Shown here: positions 43,870 to 54,560 of the stretch, piece by piece
Layout: each line of letters starts with the position of its first letter
How positions within the stretch are numbered: position 1 is the stretch's first letter
Source of the DNA: Lindgomyces ingoldianus
Lineage: Eukaryota; Ascomycota; Dothideomycetes; Pleosporales; Lindgomycetaceae
Direction of reading: 5' to 3'
NCBI RefSeq assembly: GCF_010093535.1
Contig: NW_022985203.1
Location: 346,143 to 410,142 of the forward strand
Length of the DNA stretch: 64,000 nt
Translations under genes and position numbers: made by a program
The notes under the pieces: model-generated
What the model was told of the DNA's origin: nothing
The model's database searches: none
What the model saw: the letters and a program-made list of their open reading frames with translations, nothing else

Positions 43870-44688
43870 TTACATTAAACGCTGTGATAACGAAGCCTGT
43901 TGCCACTGTGACCGTCGAGCACTTCCAGGACTCGTACCCACAATCGGAATAATATCCTCGTCCACATCCACACTATCATTCACAGAAACCAAGTTCCTCT
44001 TCAATGACTTCCACATCGGAGCTTCACCATTCCGTGTCCTGCCCACGCCCATCTCCCTCCACCTCTTTGGAGGCTTCACCCCCAACTCCACCAAGTTCGA
44101 CCATATGCGCTCCCCGCGCTTTTCCCATCTCTTCAACCGCTCTTCATGCTCTTCATCTGCGGGCCTCCACTTGCTCTTCAGTATCCTTCGGACGGCCTCC
44201 GGCGAGACCTTGAAATGTTCGGCGAGGATCGGCGTGGTGAAGCGTGTCGGATCGGTCGCGTTTAGATGCCGTATGCCTTCCATAGCGTCTGGTGAGAGCT
44301 TCTTTCTTGGGCTCCAGGGTTCACCTCCGAGCTTCTCCTTCAATGCAGCTTTTTGTATTTGCCATGACAGTCGGGGCTTGCTCCCGCTCGCTTCGAACTT
44401 TGCTCTCGGCGGTTCTATGTGATCCGCAATGGTCTGTTTATATTTACGAACTCTGTTCGGTGCCGACGAATCGAGCTTCTGCTGGGGTGCTATCGGTGTA
44501 TGGTCTTCGTCTCGTAACCCTCGCTCGGAGGAGAAGAATCTCGAATTCTGGGAACACGAGGAAGTTGGGCGAGGAACATGTTTCAGCTCGGCATTAATAA
44601 ACGATCGAATGAAAAGTCCAAATGCCCTCTGTGAGCAGGAGTAGCAATTCATTGCCGCTGAAGATTGCGATGGGAGAGGATCTTCCAC
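43870..44688 (-). CDS. RRG9: Required for respiratory growth protein 9, mitochondrial
   Basis: A single open frame of 272 aa. Rrg9, related to animal neugrin, is a mitochondrial protein needed for maintenance or expression of the mitochondrial genome and so for respiratory growth in yeast. The diagnostic domain is in the middle: KKLSPDAMEGIRHLNATDP, then RFTTPILAEHFKVSPEAVRR followed by ILKSKWRP, a helix-turn-helix-like block. It is preceded by a basic linker with KPRLSWQIQKAALKEKL. The N-terminus after the second Met (44652, MNCYSCSQRAFGLFIRSF) is amphipathic and lacks acidic residues, so it would serve as a matrix-targeting sequence; that start may be the true one. C-terminal to the domain, the charged RWEKRGERIWSNLVELGVKP is also typical of the family. 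Confidence 0.88.
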   Translation of the reverse strand: MEDPLPSQSSAAMNCYSCSQRAFGLFIRSFINAELKHVPRPTSSCSQNSRFFSSERGLRDEDHTPIAPQQKLDSSAPNRVRKYKQTIADHIEPPRAKFEASGSKPRLSWQIQKAALKEKLGGEPWSPRKKLSPDAMEGIRHLNATDPTRFTTPILAEHFKVSPEAVRRILKSKWRPADEEHEERLKRWEKRGERIWSNLVELGVKPPKRWREMGVGRTRNGEAPMWKSLKRNLVSVNDSVDVDEDIIPIVGTSPGSARRSQWQQASLSQRLM

Positions 44689-44978
44689 CTAACCCAACTT
44701 TCACGGAAGAGTATCAGCATGGACCAATTCCGCGTTGCCAAGATCCTACGCCACAGCAACCACAGGACCACAAAATCTTCTGCGTCCCCATCCACGCCCT
44801 AGCCTCATTATTTCCGTCTCGGAACGCACAATTCCTCTCTAAATTGCCCCACGGATTCATGATAGGCAATAAAGAGGCGCTACGATGCCTTTGCCGCAGA
44901 GAGATACATCCTAGCCAATCTCCACCGCATGGCCCGAGCGCCTCGGTATCATATGACAGTCTCTGGGAAATAGTCTGA
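44670..44978 (+). CDS. Doubtful small hypothetical protein
   Basis: A 102-codon frame starting at the ATG at 44670 (MGEDLPPNPTFTEEYQHG). It reads as Pro-rich then helical (ALASLFPSRNAQFLSKLPHG) and has no recognised family. Its start overlaps the 5' end of RRG9 on the other strand if RRG9 uses its upstream ATG, which weakens the case. It is kept because the residues look protein-like and the frame lies outside RRG9 for most of its length. Confidence 0.35.
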   Translation: MGEDLPPNPTFTEEYQHGPIPRCQDPTPQQPQDHKIFCVPIHALASLFPSRNAQFLSKLPHGFMIGNKEALRCLCRREIHPSQSPPHGPSASVSYDSLWEIV

Positions 44979-45081
44979 AATTACTAATGTAGAAGACCAT
45001 ATGACCTTTTATTCACGTCCTATCTTGTAATTTTTTCCTTTTTATGCAAAGTTTTTCATCATACATTTGTGCACGCTGACT

Positions 45082-46579
45082 ATGGCAATTCCCAATCCTT
45101 TCCGTCGACGTTCGGAGCATACCAGACAGTAAGATGGATTAATTCAAATGCTTATGTTGAAGAGACACTATGCTAATGTGTACAAGTTGTTGGGGCTACG
45201 AGTTTGAATGGACCGAAGACCATCTAACTCTAGAACAAGCAAAACCCCTCCAACACTCCTATGATGTGCTAGGAGAGGAGTGTCTTGATCGACTCAAGGC
45301 TATTTCGCCACTAGATAAAGGCGTTCTACCCAGGAACAACAGCCAGCAAATTCCTCAACTGAAAGAGGCGGATGAGGAGAAGAACGAAGGTCTTCCCCTC
45401 CCGCAACGGGATATGTATATTTTGCTCCACGACCACTACACTGAGGATCCGAAACTCTCACAGCTCTGGGAAGAGGTGAACACGATACCACCCTGGGTTG
45501 ACTGGGCACAGATAGAAAGAGGCCAGGATGTCTTTTATCGTTATGGTGGCCCGGCCCTAACCGGCCTTACGTATCAGTCCCTGCTTGGGGGTATGGGAGC
45601 TGCGCGTGTCGTAGAAACGCTTGCTCGTACAGGAGGGTTTTCAACTAAAATCGCGAGAAGAAGGCTGTTCGAGACGACACAGCACATTCTGCAATGCACG
45701 AAGTCGTTAGAGTCTATACAACCTGGAGGAGCTGGTCATGCCTCATCTATCCGCGTCCGCCTCTTACACGCCGCTGTACGTCAGCGTATACTGAAGCTGG
45801 CCAAACAACGACCGAGCTACTACAGCGTTGAAGAATGGGGTATTCCCGTGAACGATCTCGACCAAATCGCCACAATCGGTACCTTCTGCGCAACCCTGAT
45901 CTGGATAAGCTTCCCACGGCAAGGTCTCTTTCTCCGAGAACAAGAAAAGATCGATTACGTTGCTCTATGGCGGTACATTGGGTATCTTCTCGGCACACCC
46001 ACTGACCATTTCGAGACACCCGCGAAAGCCAAAGCTGTTATGGAATCCCTTCTCTACCACGAAGTCAATCCCTCCGAGATGTCGAGGATCTTAGCAAACA
46101 ACATTATCCGCAGCCTTGAAAAACAGCCCCCCACATATGTCTCCCCAAATATGCTAATCGTTAGCGCACGATGGCTCAACGGGAACGATCTCGGTGATAA
46201 GCTAGGCCTTCCCCGTGTATCGATCTACTACTGGGCATTGATGGCTGGCCAGTGCCTTTTCTTCATGACTATGTGTTACACATACCGTTCAATACCCTGG
46301 CTGGACCGACGACACATAGCGAGTCTGAAGAAGATATTCTACGCTGTTATCGTAGAAAGCCAGTACGGACTTGCGGGAACGGAGACATTGTTTGATTTCA
46401 AATATGTCCCCGAGTATACAACCGTGACGGATATGGGGACGCCGAGTGAGATTAAACTCGGCAGCTCAAGCGTTGAGATGCGAAATCTTCGGGCACTCGG
46501 TATTTTCTTTATTGTGTTGGGAGTTGGTGCTTGGGCTGCATTGAAGATCGCCTCGACTGTCACTAGCAAGGTGTGGTAA
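45082..46579 (+). CDS. DUF2236 / mpaB-like ER-bound oxygenase family protein
   Basis: Predicted 479 aa from exons 45082-45128 and 45187-46579, with a 58-nt intron (donor GTAAGA, CTAAT branch site, AAG acceptor). Members of DUF2236 include latex-clearing protein and the ER-bound oxygenase MpaB of mycophenolic acid synthesis, which are heme-dependent oxygenases cleaving carbon chains. Seen here are the GGPALTGLTYQSLLGGMGAA block, the conserved TGGFSTKIARRRLFET segment, and VRLLHAAVR, the His/Arg-containing helix implicated in heme binding, followed by a long helical domain with GYLLGTP. A hydrophobic segment at the extreme C-terminus (about 450-470, LGIFFIVLGVGAWAALKIA) would anchor it in a membrane, most likely the ER. 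There are no secondary-metabolism genes nearby, so the substrate is unknown. Confidence 0.85.
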
Positions 46580-46995
46580 AGGTAGTTGAAATCGCTCGTT
46601 CATAGCTTTCATGTCCTTGAACTCAGTAGTCTAGCAACGTCTATAGCGCTATTTCTGAGCACTCTCTACCTACAAGTACGTTCATTAGTGCTTCTCTCAC
46701 TCCTGTGGCCGACTTCGTTTGCGGTTAGTATATATGCTCAACTCCCTCGACCTTTACTGGTGTATCGTGCTGCCTCAAAACCCAGCTACTCCATCCATAC
46801 ACAACTACTAGTGTCTCAAGCCGGGTTTCCGATATTCCTTACCTTCACTACCTCTCACCAATCTTAGAGTCATATAGCCAGATGGCCTGACCTCTTCATT
46901 TACTCTCCGCATTCTTTCTCTTCTCTATTTTCCCACTGCCTCATTTATAACCGCTGCATCCACTCTGGTCTCTTCAGTCGACATTGATTTACCAA
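46580..46995. other. Intergenic region
   Basis: Short gap upstream of the CCCH gene. A 93-codon hydrophobic frame at 46586-46867 begins 7 bases after the previous stop codon and is not convincing. Confidence 0.5.
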
Positions 46996-48816
46996 ATGGA
47001 TCCCCGGACTCACTCTCTCTTCACTCTTCACGGCGGTGTATGCGGATGCCCGGGGTTCTGGGGTCTTCCAACTGCACCCGCAGCAACCACTATCCACCTT
47101 CATCCTCCCCAGACCGCTCTTGGAATCAATACTCTTAAAGAAGGTGAGTTGAGGTAGCAGTACAATTCGGTCAGTTCCACACCATTTCTATCACTCGGCC
47201 CCGAAGGTCCCCTAGTCCAGTTTCCTTCAACATTCAGTCATAACATTTATTAACGTCTCCTTGCACTCCGTTTCCAGTCCCCGAGAACCTACCCTAACAG
47301 TCAGCACTAACAAGAAAACACCCTCGAAGGCCGCCCAGCACAGTACTCACACTCACACAATGTCCTGCCACCACTGGGCATCTCTCTAGAGCCCATGGCT
47401 AGTATGCAAGATACTCATCAGCTTGAGCTGAAGAAGCATGGTAAAAGGGCAAGAATGAAGAGAAGGAGAGAAAGATGGGGTAAGTGGAGACATGAGACTC
47501 AGAAGCCACGGTTAGGCTGCCTGCCTTCCTATCCGTCTCGAAGCGTAAATGCGCCCTCAATTCGGAGGATAATGCATCAGGTGAAGAGGACTTGGGAACC
47601 AGAAGGTGGGCATGAATATTCAGCCAACTTGCTTCCACTTCGGTACAAAGTCCCTTCACATCCGATCATGAAGCCGGACTTGGACACCAAGATGTCCGAC
47701 AAGCCTTCACCAGCCTACCAACCCTTTTCTCCAGCACCTCCCGGTCCCCCACGGGAAACGTGCTTCTTCTGGTACCATGGGAGTGCGTGCCGGCGAGGCG
47801 AGAACTGTGAACGAGCACATGAAGTGCATATCACATGGCCGATTTCGCCGCCACCAGGGTATGTGCATCGGCAACCGTGTCATCTTCCGCTTTGTCCATT
47901 GAGAGACGGTATGGAGGTTTTTGCGAAGGGGAGTTTGGAGAATGTAAACAGTGACCGAGATTCCGGCAAAGAGAAGACGAATAATTTGTTTCATGCGGGT
48001 ATACGTGCGAGTATGGGTGGTACCGATGTGGATGGTGTGAGTAGTCCTACAGAAGAAGAGAGCGCGAATACCTGCGGATGTAACACCAACACAGACACAG
48101 AAGCTGAAGACGGATATATGAGCATGGAGAGATCGTCGCCGTTGAGTCTGGCAAGCTCATCGCCGGAATCGAACGTACCTATGAATGTTCTAGTTTCCTC
48201 ACCCTTGGGTTCTAGTAACACAGAAGAAGTAGCCGCGATCGAATCCGAGAAGGACAAAGGTCTATCTTCCATCAGCTACCCCGGCACACTCCACACTGGC
48301 AATCAGCCGACCACACAGGGTGATTCAGGAGCCTCGAACCCAGCTCACTCTATCACTCTCACACCATCCCATTTGCTCCCTACCCACCCCTCAAATCTTA
48401 CACCTACCCTACCGACACTCCTTCCCATCACACTATCCCTACAAGCCCCAGTAGCGCCAAAAGCGCCCCTCCGCTACAAAATCCTCGACGGTAAAATTTG
48501 TTTCTATTGGTATCACCAAGGATGGTGCAGACCCCACCGCAACATCTCTTGCGGCTTTCTCCATACGCTGGAGACATCTGTGCGAGAAGTTAGTCTCCCA
48601 CGGATTCGTAAATGGCACCCGCAATGTAATTTGCCGCTCTGTCCGATTCAAATGCTAAGGCTGAGTAAAAAAGGTAATAGGCTACTAGACAGGTATGTGC
48701 CTGAGAAAGAGGTCGAGAACAAAGAGATGAGACCTTTGGGATATAAGCTACCCAGGGATGAGGAAAGGGCGGAGTGGGATACGGAGTTTTTGAGGGGTGC
48801 GTTTGGGGAGATTTGA
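46996..48816 (+). CDS. Two-finger CCCH-type zinc-finger protein
   Basis: The main frame is 47395-48816. An upstream exon 46996-47143 joins it in phase through a 246-nt intron (donor GTGAGT, acceptor CTCTCTAG), giving about 524 aa. This first exon reads convincingly (FTLHGGVCGCPGFWGL), but the long intron could hold other choices. The protein has two CCCH units. The first is C-x8-C-x5-C-x3-H in TCFFWYHGSACRRGENCERA followed by H; the second is C-x8-C-x7-C-x3-H in ICFYWYHQGWCRPHRNISCG followed by FLH. Each is followed by a similar NLPLCPI or HLPLCPL motif, so the protein carries an internal repeat of finger plus tail. The linker is Ser/Thr/Pro-rich and acidic. CCCH fingers usually bind RNA; a nuclear or cytoplasmic RNA role is likely but not shown. 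Confidence 0.75.
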
Positions 48817-49166
48817 TTTTCTACGCAGGTGGAAAATAAAGTCAGTTGACTTGAACTGGAGGTTTCACATGTGAGGAATGTACGATGATATTGAGATACG
48901 GGGTTTTGAGGAGGGTGTTTGGGGAGTCTTATGAGTGTTGAAAGTTCAGGCGCCCGGGGCTTGGAGTTCGGTAGGCTGGATTGGACGAGGGTTTCGAATG
49001 CTGGAGATGGTGGTGTAGTGACAACCGGATCTTCGTGGACATATAATGAAGAAAGTCATTGGTCAGTGAGTAGGCATTTTCATTATGTGTCATAATATGT
49101 GCTAGATGATGGGCTTTTCTCCAATATGAGTAAATCTGAATCCACAGGGCAGTTCTTGCGCCAGCG
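48817..49166. other. Intergenic region between convergent genes
   Basis: 3' regions of the CCCH gene (plus) and the dehydrogenase (minus). Nothing further seen. Confidence 0.55.
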
Positions 49167-50249
49167 TCACCAAACATACGGCTGTGAATGATTAGTTGTG
49201 ACGTGTCTTTGAGCGACCACAAGACTGACCTTATTCTCCCAAGTCCAGAAAGTTCCGCTATGCTGAAGGCCTTTGCTTTGAATTACATTCATCATCTTCA
49301 TCACGGATTCCTCTGGCGAGATTATACCTTGAACCTCCCACGGTAGATTGATGTTGGCCATATCTCTGATTACGGGTCAGCATAGAGGGAGAACAACAGG
49401 AACATCAGGAATATCTGATCGACTCACGTTGCAACCTCTCCTGGGTGCATGGCTAGGATGATTGTGTCGTCATCCTTTCTCTTCAGTTCGGCAGCCATAT
49501 GTCGAATTGCCATGTTTAGGGCAGATTTAGAAGCTGCATATGCGGCGAAGCCGTCCTCTATCTCACGGAAGTTGCCTTGGGAGCCAGAATCGCTTGACAT
49601 GAAGGCGATGGTACCGATGGGAATGTTCGTCTGGAGCAACTTTTGAGCTGTGATAATGGGACCAATGGTATTAGTGTGGAGGTGGAACGCAAATTCGTCA
49701 AAGGAACTATGGCATTTGTTAGCAGCCTACACCAAGAGGTCCACTCAGGTACATCTAGGACCTCGGGTATACTCGGGACAGGATTAGTGGAAGACGAACA
49801 GTTCAGTCGATCTCTGTCAGGGTTAGTGCAGGCCCTGAGACGACATGCGTGTGGCTTACATTGGGGTATCTTAAGACTCCAGCATTGAGAACTACATAAT
49901 CGAGCTTGAGATTTGGTATCGCGGCGAGTTGAGACACAAATTTCTGTCCCAAGTTAGTTCATTCTAAGTGATACGAGAATGATGACGGCCAGTGGCGGAA
50001 TCGTACAACAATGCTATCTTCGGACAATATATCACATATGTACATTTGGCAGCGGCCATGATCGCTGCCGGCTTGGCCCCACAGGCCAGATGCATGGGAA
50101 GCCCAGGGCTCGCGAACTGTGGCAATGATACGCTCACCCCTGGCTAGTAACTGCCGTACAAACTCCAGGCCGATACCTCTGCTGGCGCCGACAATGAGCC
50201 AGGTGGTGAAATCTTGATCTGCGTACAGAACATCGGGGATTTGATTCAT
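49167..50249 (-). CDS. Short-chain dehydrogenase/reductase (classical SDR, six exons)
   Basis: Predicted 256 aa from exons 50249-50007, 49943-49860, 49813-49800 (14 nt), 49706-49428, 49365-49230 and 49181-49167 (15 nt). Introns are 63, 46, 93, 62 and 48 nt. All phases agree and the joined protein follows the family without gaps. It is an NAD(P)-dependent oxidoreductase with a Rossmann fold: IVGASRGIGLEF is the nucleotide-binding motif, LDYVVLNAGVLRYPN the NAG motif, MSSDSGS carries the catalytic Ser region, and YAASK the catalytic Tyr and Lys. The microexon supplies RSTEL, linking NAG to SFDEFAFHLHTNTIG. The last exon adds PYVW. It resembles the sniffer/C-factor-like SDRs of fungi; substrate unknown. 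Transcribed divergently from cytochrome c. Confidence 0.87.
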
Positions 50250-50718
50250 GATCCTGTGATGCGGACCTGGCTGCGGAAGGGTGAGAGCAATCCGAGGTGC
50301 CGACAACAAGCTGCTTGGGGGAGGGGGTTCTCTGGAGATGCTGGCGATGATTTCTTGGCAAAAATTTATCACTTTGGGAGGTGGTATCAGTAAGAGTGTG
50401 TAATCACGAGACTTGTAAGGTTGCGAAGTAGTAGTAAGGTCTTAGAAGCGGCGAAGGGGCTGCCTGCAAGCGCGGATGGCAAAAAGACGGGATGTGTGAT
50501 AATGACAAGTCAAGGCTGCCCAAAGGCTGTACTCTGACCCGCAGTTCGCTGAATAAGGCGTGAGCATCGTTGCTTTTGCTCTGAGCGGAACTAGAGAGGA
50601 GTGTGGGTAGAGAGAGCAACGTAAACAGGAATCGAGGGTGGAAAAGTCCTTGATTTCGATGTTCGAGGCATGACGATGTTGGCGCTGCATGGCAAGATGG
50701 TGCAGGAGGCGATTCCCG

Positions 50719-50723
50719 ATTGG
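50719..50723 (-). promoter_or_regulatory. Candidate CCAAT box (distal) for cytochrome c
   Basis: CCAAT on the minus strand, about 270 bp before the cytochrome c start. A HAP-complex role is inferred from known regulation of cytochrome c genes. Confidence 0.3.
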
Positions 50724-50767
50724 CGATTCCGATTCTCTCCGAGGCTGTTGCAAATTTGCTCTGCATG

Positions 50768-50772
50768 ATTGG
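50768..50772 (-). promoter_or_regulatory. Candidate CCAAT box (proximal) for cytochrome c
   Basis: CCAAT on the minus strand, about 220 bp before the start, 49 bp from the distal copy. Confidence 0.3.
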
Positions 50773-50990
50773 TGCAAGCAACGCCACGAGATGTGGCTGG
50801 CAGTGCACGTGATGCTGATGCAAAGCCCGGCATGACGGCGCCAGCGCCTTTTTCTTTCCCGGCTCTCAGCATTTTTCTTCCCTTTCACATCTCACTCAGT
50901 CCATCAAACTACCCCAATTCACGTCGACAATATCTCTCCCGGACCCTCCATCAATCCTCTCTCTCGACATCATCTTCTTCTTTCAGCACA

Positions 50991-51715
50991 ATGGGTTTCG
51001 AAGCCGGTACGTTATTTCCAAAGCCCCTCAACGTCATCCACCTTTCCTCCGCCTCGCTACAGCCTCTTCGTCGTTGAACTCAACCATCTCGACGAAACTG
51101 CTTTCCAGTGGCTTGAATCGCCATGATCCACGCAATGGATGGAGCGGCACTCGAGATGAAGCTTGGGAGATGGCTATCGCAGTGTTGCGATCAGGAGAGG
51201 CGAGCGCGATGGACGGAGGCTCGCTTCACTTGACTTCTCGTCATTACCATGCATTGCGCTGACACATCTCCACAGGCGACCACAAGAAGGGTGCCAACCT
51301 CTTCAAGGTACGACTCCGCACCCTTTGAGTAGAATGGCTCATCACCCGGCGGGTTGCCTCCGAAATTTTCTAACGCCCAGCAGACGCGGTGTGCACAATG
51401 CCACACCCTGAAGTCGGGTGAGGGCAACAAGATCGGCCCCAACCTCCACGGTATCTTCGGGCGACAGTCCGGCCAGGTCGAGGGATTCTCATATACGGAC
51501 GCCAACAAGCAGAAGGGTGTCCATTGGGACGAGGGAACTCTGGTAAGTCGACCTGGAGGATACGTGGTGACTCCCTAATTCTAAGAGCGCTCCAGTTCGA
51601 ATACCTAGAAAACCCCAAGAAGTACATCCCTGGCACCAAGATGGCTTTCGGTGGGCTCAAGAAGCCCAAGGACCGAAATGACCTCATCACCTTCCTCAAG
51701 GAGGAGACTAAATAG
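50991..51715 (+). CDS. CYC1: Cytochrome c
   Basis: Predicted 108 aa from exons 50991-51006, 51276-51307, 51384-51542 and 51596-51715, with introns of 269, 76 and 53 nt. It carries electrons from complex III to cytochrome c oxidase in the mitochondrial intermembrane space. The heme attachment motif is CAQCH at residues 19-23, and the axial methionine is in [36 protein letters not shown] and [11 protein letters not shown] are standard fungal blocks. The second intron ends in a CAGCAG tandem acceptor; the family alignment favours the distal AG, and using the proximal one would add a Gln before Thr17. The 269-nt first intron, close behind the start, is the longest confident intron in the window. 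Confidence 0.96.
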
Positions 51716-53009
51716 ACGTTCCATGGCCATCTGGATGTCTATCCTTTATCTTTCGACACGATTCTCCCTTAATTGCCCCAAGAGCTCTCTTACGTCCAAC
51801 CATGTACCATCAGGACAGGCCTTCGATAGACGTATGATAAACAAAGGCGGTGGTGCGCGTCTTCTTCATGTGTAAAAATATGTTTGTGTACTTTGCAAGA
51901 GCGTGTTTCGTATCTGGTGCAGCGTGGGGCTGGTCTAGGTCTTAGCGGCACATTCGAAATACCATTCTCCTCTTCCTACGGCTGCTTCATGCGAGTTGTC
52001 ATAGCTGCGACAAGCGGAGTGAACTATTCCTAGCCATTTTATCCCAAGCCATTGAACTGAACTGAAATCCCTGCACCGCAAAGTAGATCGGGTCTTCGGC
52101 TTATTGCCTTTGACCAGATATGGAGTTATCACGTCATGAAATGTCGAAAGGGCCCATGTGCAAGAGCCTCAGCTGCGCTCGAACCAGCCCAGGGACTACC
52201 CACGACTGAAAATACCTTTACAAGGTCTGACAAACGGGAAGCCGAACGGAGACAGAAGCAGCCAATTACAGCGGAGGAAGAATGGGTTGGTCACTCACGC
52301 GAGCACCTCGGCCCTGTGGAAGCTGCCAGGGACAAATGATGGCATTTCCGTTGGTCCCGTCCGATGGTGGATGCAGGCTGAGAGCGACCAGGACCGCTTG
52401 CCGAGGATTCTCGTTGCCCGCATCATGTGGCTGGAGCTTCAACGAGCTCTGGGTTCTGAGCTGTTTCCAGGACTCGCTGCTCGCGGAGGGCGCCGTTGCT
52501 CCAGGCCCCCGGACAACATGCGGCGGGCACAGAAAGTGAGGCGGCAGACCTTTTACACAATCCGGTCGCGTCACCTGCGCGGTGTTTCGTGTTGGAGGAA
52601 TGGCTTTTTCTGCGTCCCACGTGAAAGCACTGGTTCGACTGGCGCGGGAGAGGCTGACGAGTGTGGGGAGCTTCTCCGGCTCTGATGGCTCGCGCATGCT
52701 GGGTCACGGCAACAAAAGTGCTCAACCATCCCCACGTCCAATTGCAGCTTGTGCACTTCTACTACGACTCCTCAAAGCCCACCACCTTTAACGTGCTTCG
52801 ACCCTTGCCAGCAGCCGTCTTTGATTTCTTTGATTTCTTTAATTCCTTTCGACGCAACAAACACCCTCTACCCTTCACTTTGAGCCAGCGTCATAGTGGG
52901 GCGGAATCTGTTCTGCGAGCTTCTGGGCATCGTTCGACCCACCACCACAAAGCCTCGCTTTGGCGTTGTCGCAGTGCACGAGGCCGTTCGGCCTTGATCA
53001 ATTGGCGCC
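51716..53009. other. Intergenic region with overlapping frames on both strands
   Basis: About 1.3 kb between cytochrome c and the kinase gene. Frames of 140-175 codons exist at 52158-52685 (plus) and 52266-52697 (minus). They overlap each other in a GC-richer stretch, lack motifs, and look like mutual shadows. The region probably holds the kinase promoter and 5' leader. Confidence 0.45.
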
Positions 53010-54560
53010 ATGTCGTGGAAGCGGTCAGAGAAGCTGATGGACACCATCAAGGTGCGCCATGTCACTTCACCCACGTGCAATTCACCTGCTAATCGTCTTG
53101 TAGCACTATAGCAATTTCCCTGCCACCGGTGTGTATTCTCCCCAAACTGCCTCCGAGCCACGTCTAATGGCAGTTCAGGTGTGTCTCTACGGCAGATGGT
53201 GCAGTTCGGCGAGAAGCCGTCCACGGGAACCCTCTTCCGTGCCTCACAGTTCCTCTCTGAAGAGCTACCCATCCGATTAGCCCACCGCGTCCAAGAGCTC
53301 CATGACCTTCCTGATGGCCTAAATGAGATGCCCTCGATTGGCCGAGTGCGAGACTGGTATGCACAATCGTTTGAGGTGGGTTGGATTGCCAGACTCACTC
53401 GAGACATTCTGACTCATATGCACAGGAGCTCGTGGACCTCCCCCGACCCAGCCTACCATCCGACCTCAAGGAGCGACTCCTGCGGCCCGCAAGACGGAAC
53501 GGAAAGGACTCACACCTGACCAGCAGGGCGACCCAGAATCCCAGCATCGTGAGGGGGCAATACAAATCCGCGCCAGACCACCACTACGCCAGCGGCAATG
53601 GCAGCGGAAGCAGCCGCGAGATCAAAGGCTCAACATCTAGCCGGAGATATTACGCGGCCGCCGACGACGGCGGGGAATGGCCGCCCGAGCTCAGTGCCTA
53701 CAACCTCAAGTTCGCAGACACATTGGAGAAGATCAAGCGGCGGCACGACAGCGTCGTCACAACCGTAGCCCAAGGGATCCTGGAATGGAAGCGCAAGAGA
53801 CAACGCATGCAAATCGACCACAACATCCAAGCCTTCCTCGACCGCTTCTACATGTCGCGTATCGGCATCCGTATGCTCATCGGCCAGCACATCGCACTCA
53901 CCGACCAACGCCAACGCTCCGATCCCAACTACGTCGGCATCATCTGTACCAAGACTAACGTCCGAGAACTGGCACAAGAAGCCATTGAAAACGCGCGCTT
54001 CGTTTGCGAAGACCACTACGGCCTCTTCGATGCCCCAAAAGTCCAACTCGTCTGTAACCCTGATATCAGCTTTATGTACGTTCCTGGTCATTTATCTCAC
54101 ATGTTGTTCGAAACGCTCAAGAACTCTCTGCGTGCTGTTGTGGAGACACATGGACAAGACAAGGAAGACTTTCCCGTGACGAAAGTGATCGTAGCAGAGG
54201 GGAAGGAAGACATCACGATTAAAATCTCCGATGAAGGTGGTGGCATCCCAAGAAGTGCGATTCCGCTCGTTTGGACGTACATGTATACCACAGTAGACCA
54301 GACACCGAGTCTGGATCCGGATTTCAATAAAAGCGATTTCAAGGCACCCATGGCTGGGTTTGGGTATGGACTGCCCATTTCAAGACTATACGCGCGGTAC
54401 TTTGGCGGCGATCTGAAGCTGATTAGCATGGAAGGGTAAGCCAATTCTCTCTCTCCCCATCTTCCCTCGACAGATATCTGACGTATTTTGTATCAGCTAC
54501 GGTACGGATGTCTACCTCCACCTCAACCGCCTCTCCTCGTCGTCTGAGCCTTTGCAATAG
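53010..54560 (+). CDS. Mitochondrial pyruvate dehydrogenase kinase-type protein kinase (PDK/BCKDK family)
   Basis: Predicted 445 aa from exons 53010-53051, 53104-53128, 53179-53375, 53426-54435 and 54497-54560, with introns of 52, 50, 50, 50 and 61 nt except that only four are present (52, 50, 50 and 61). It phosphorylates and so inactivates the E1 subunit of pyruvate dehydrogenase (or a related 2-oxoacid dehydrogenase) in the mitochondrial matrix. The N-terminal helical domain has HYSNFPATGVSLRQMVQFGE. The H-box is RHDSVVTTVAQGI. The GHKL ATPase boxes are present: the N box in MLFETLKNSLRAVVE, G1 in ISDEGGGIP, and G2 in GFGYGLPISRLYARYFGGDL. The last exon gives YGTDVYLHLNRL. A low-complexity, Ser/Gly/Arg-rich insert of about 70 residues interrupts the N-terminal domain. 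The stop is TAG in a CAA-TAG-CAA-CTA context followed by an open frame (next entry). Confidence 0.93.

Larger units (their letters stand above)
50250..50990. promoter_or_regulatory. Divergent promoter region of the SDR and cytochrome c genes
   Basis: 741 bp between two divergent start codons. Two ATTGG pentamers (CCAAT on the minus strand) lie at 50719-50723 and 50768-50772, about 220-270 bp upstream of the cytochrome c ATG. Cytochrome c genes of yeast and Aspergillus are known targets of the CCAAT-binding HAP complex, so these are plausible sites. Pentamers also occur by chance. The minus-strand frames here (50404-50888) are not convincing as genes. Confidence 0.4.

Noticed and set aside
44004..44422. 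Plus-strand frames opposite RRG9
   Set aside because: Shadows of the RRG9 coding sequence, which has a clear family match.
52158..52697. Frames of 143-175 codons on both strands between cytochrome c and the kinase gene
   Set aside because: They overlap each other, contain no motifs and look like shadows in GC-richer DNA; neither strand is preferred.
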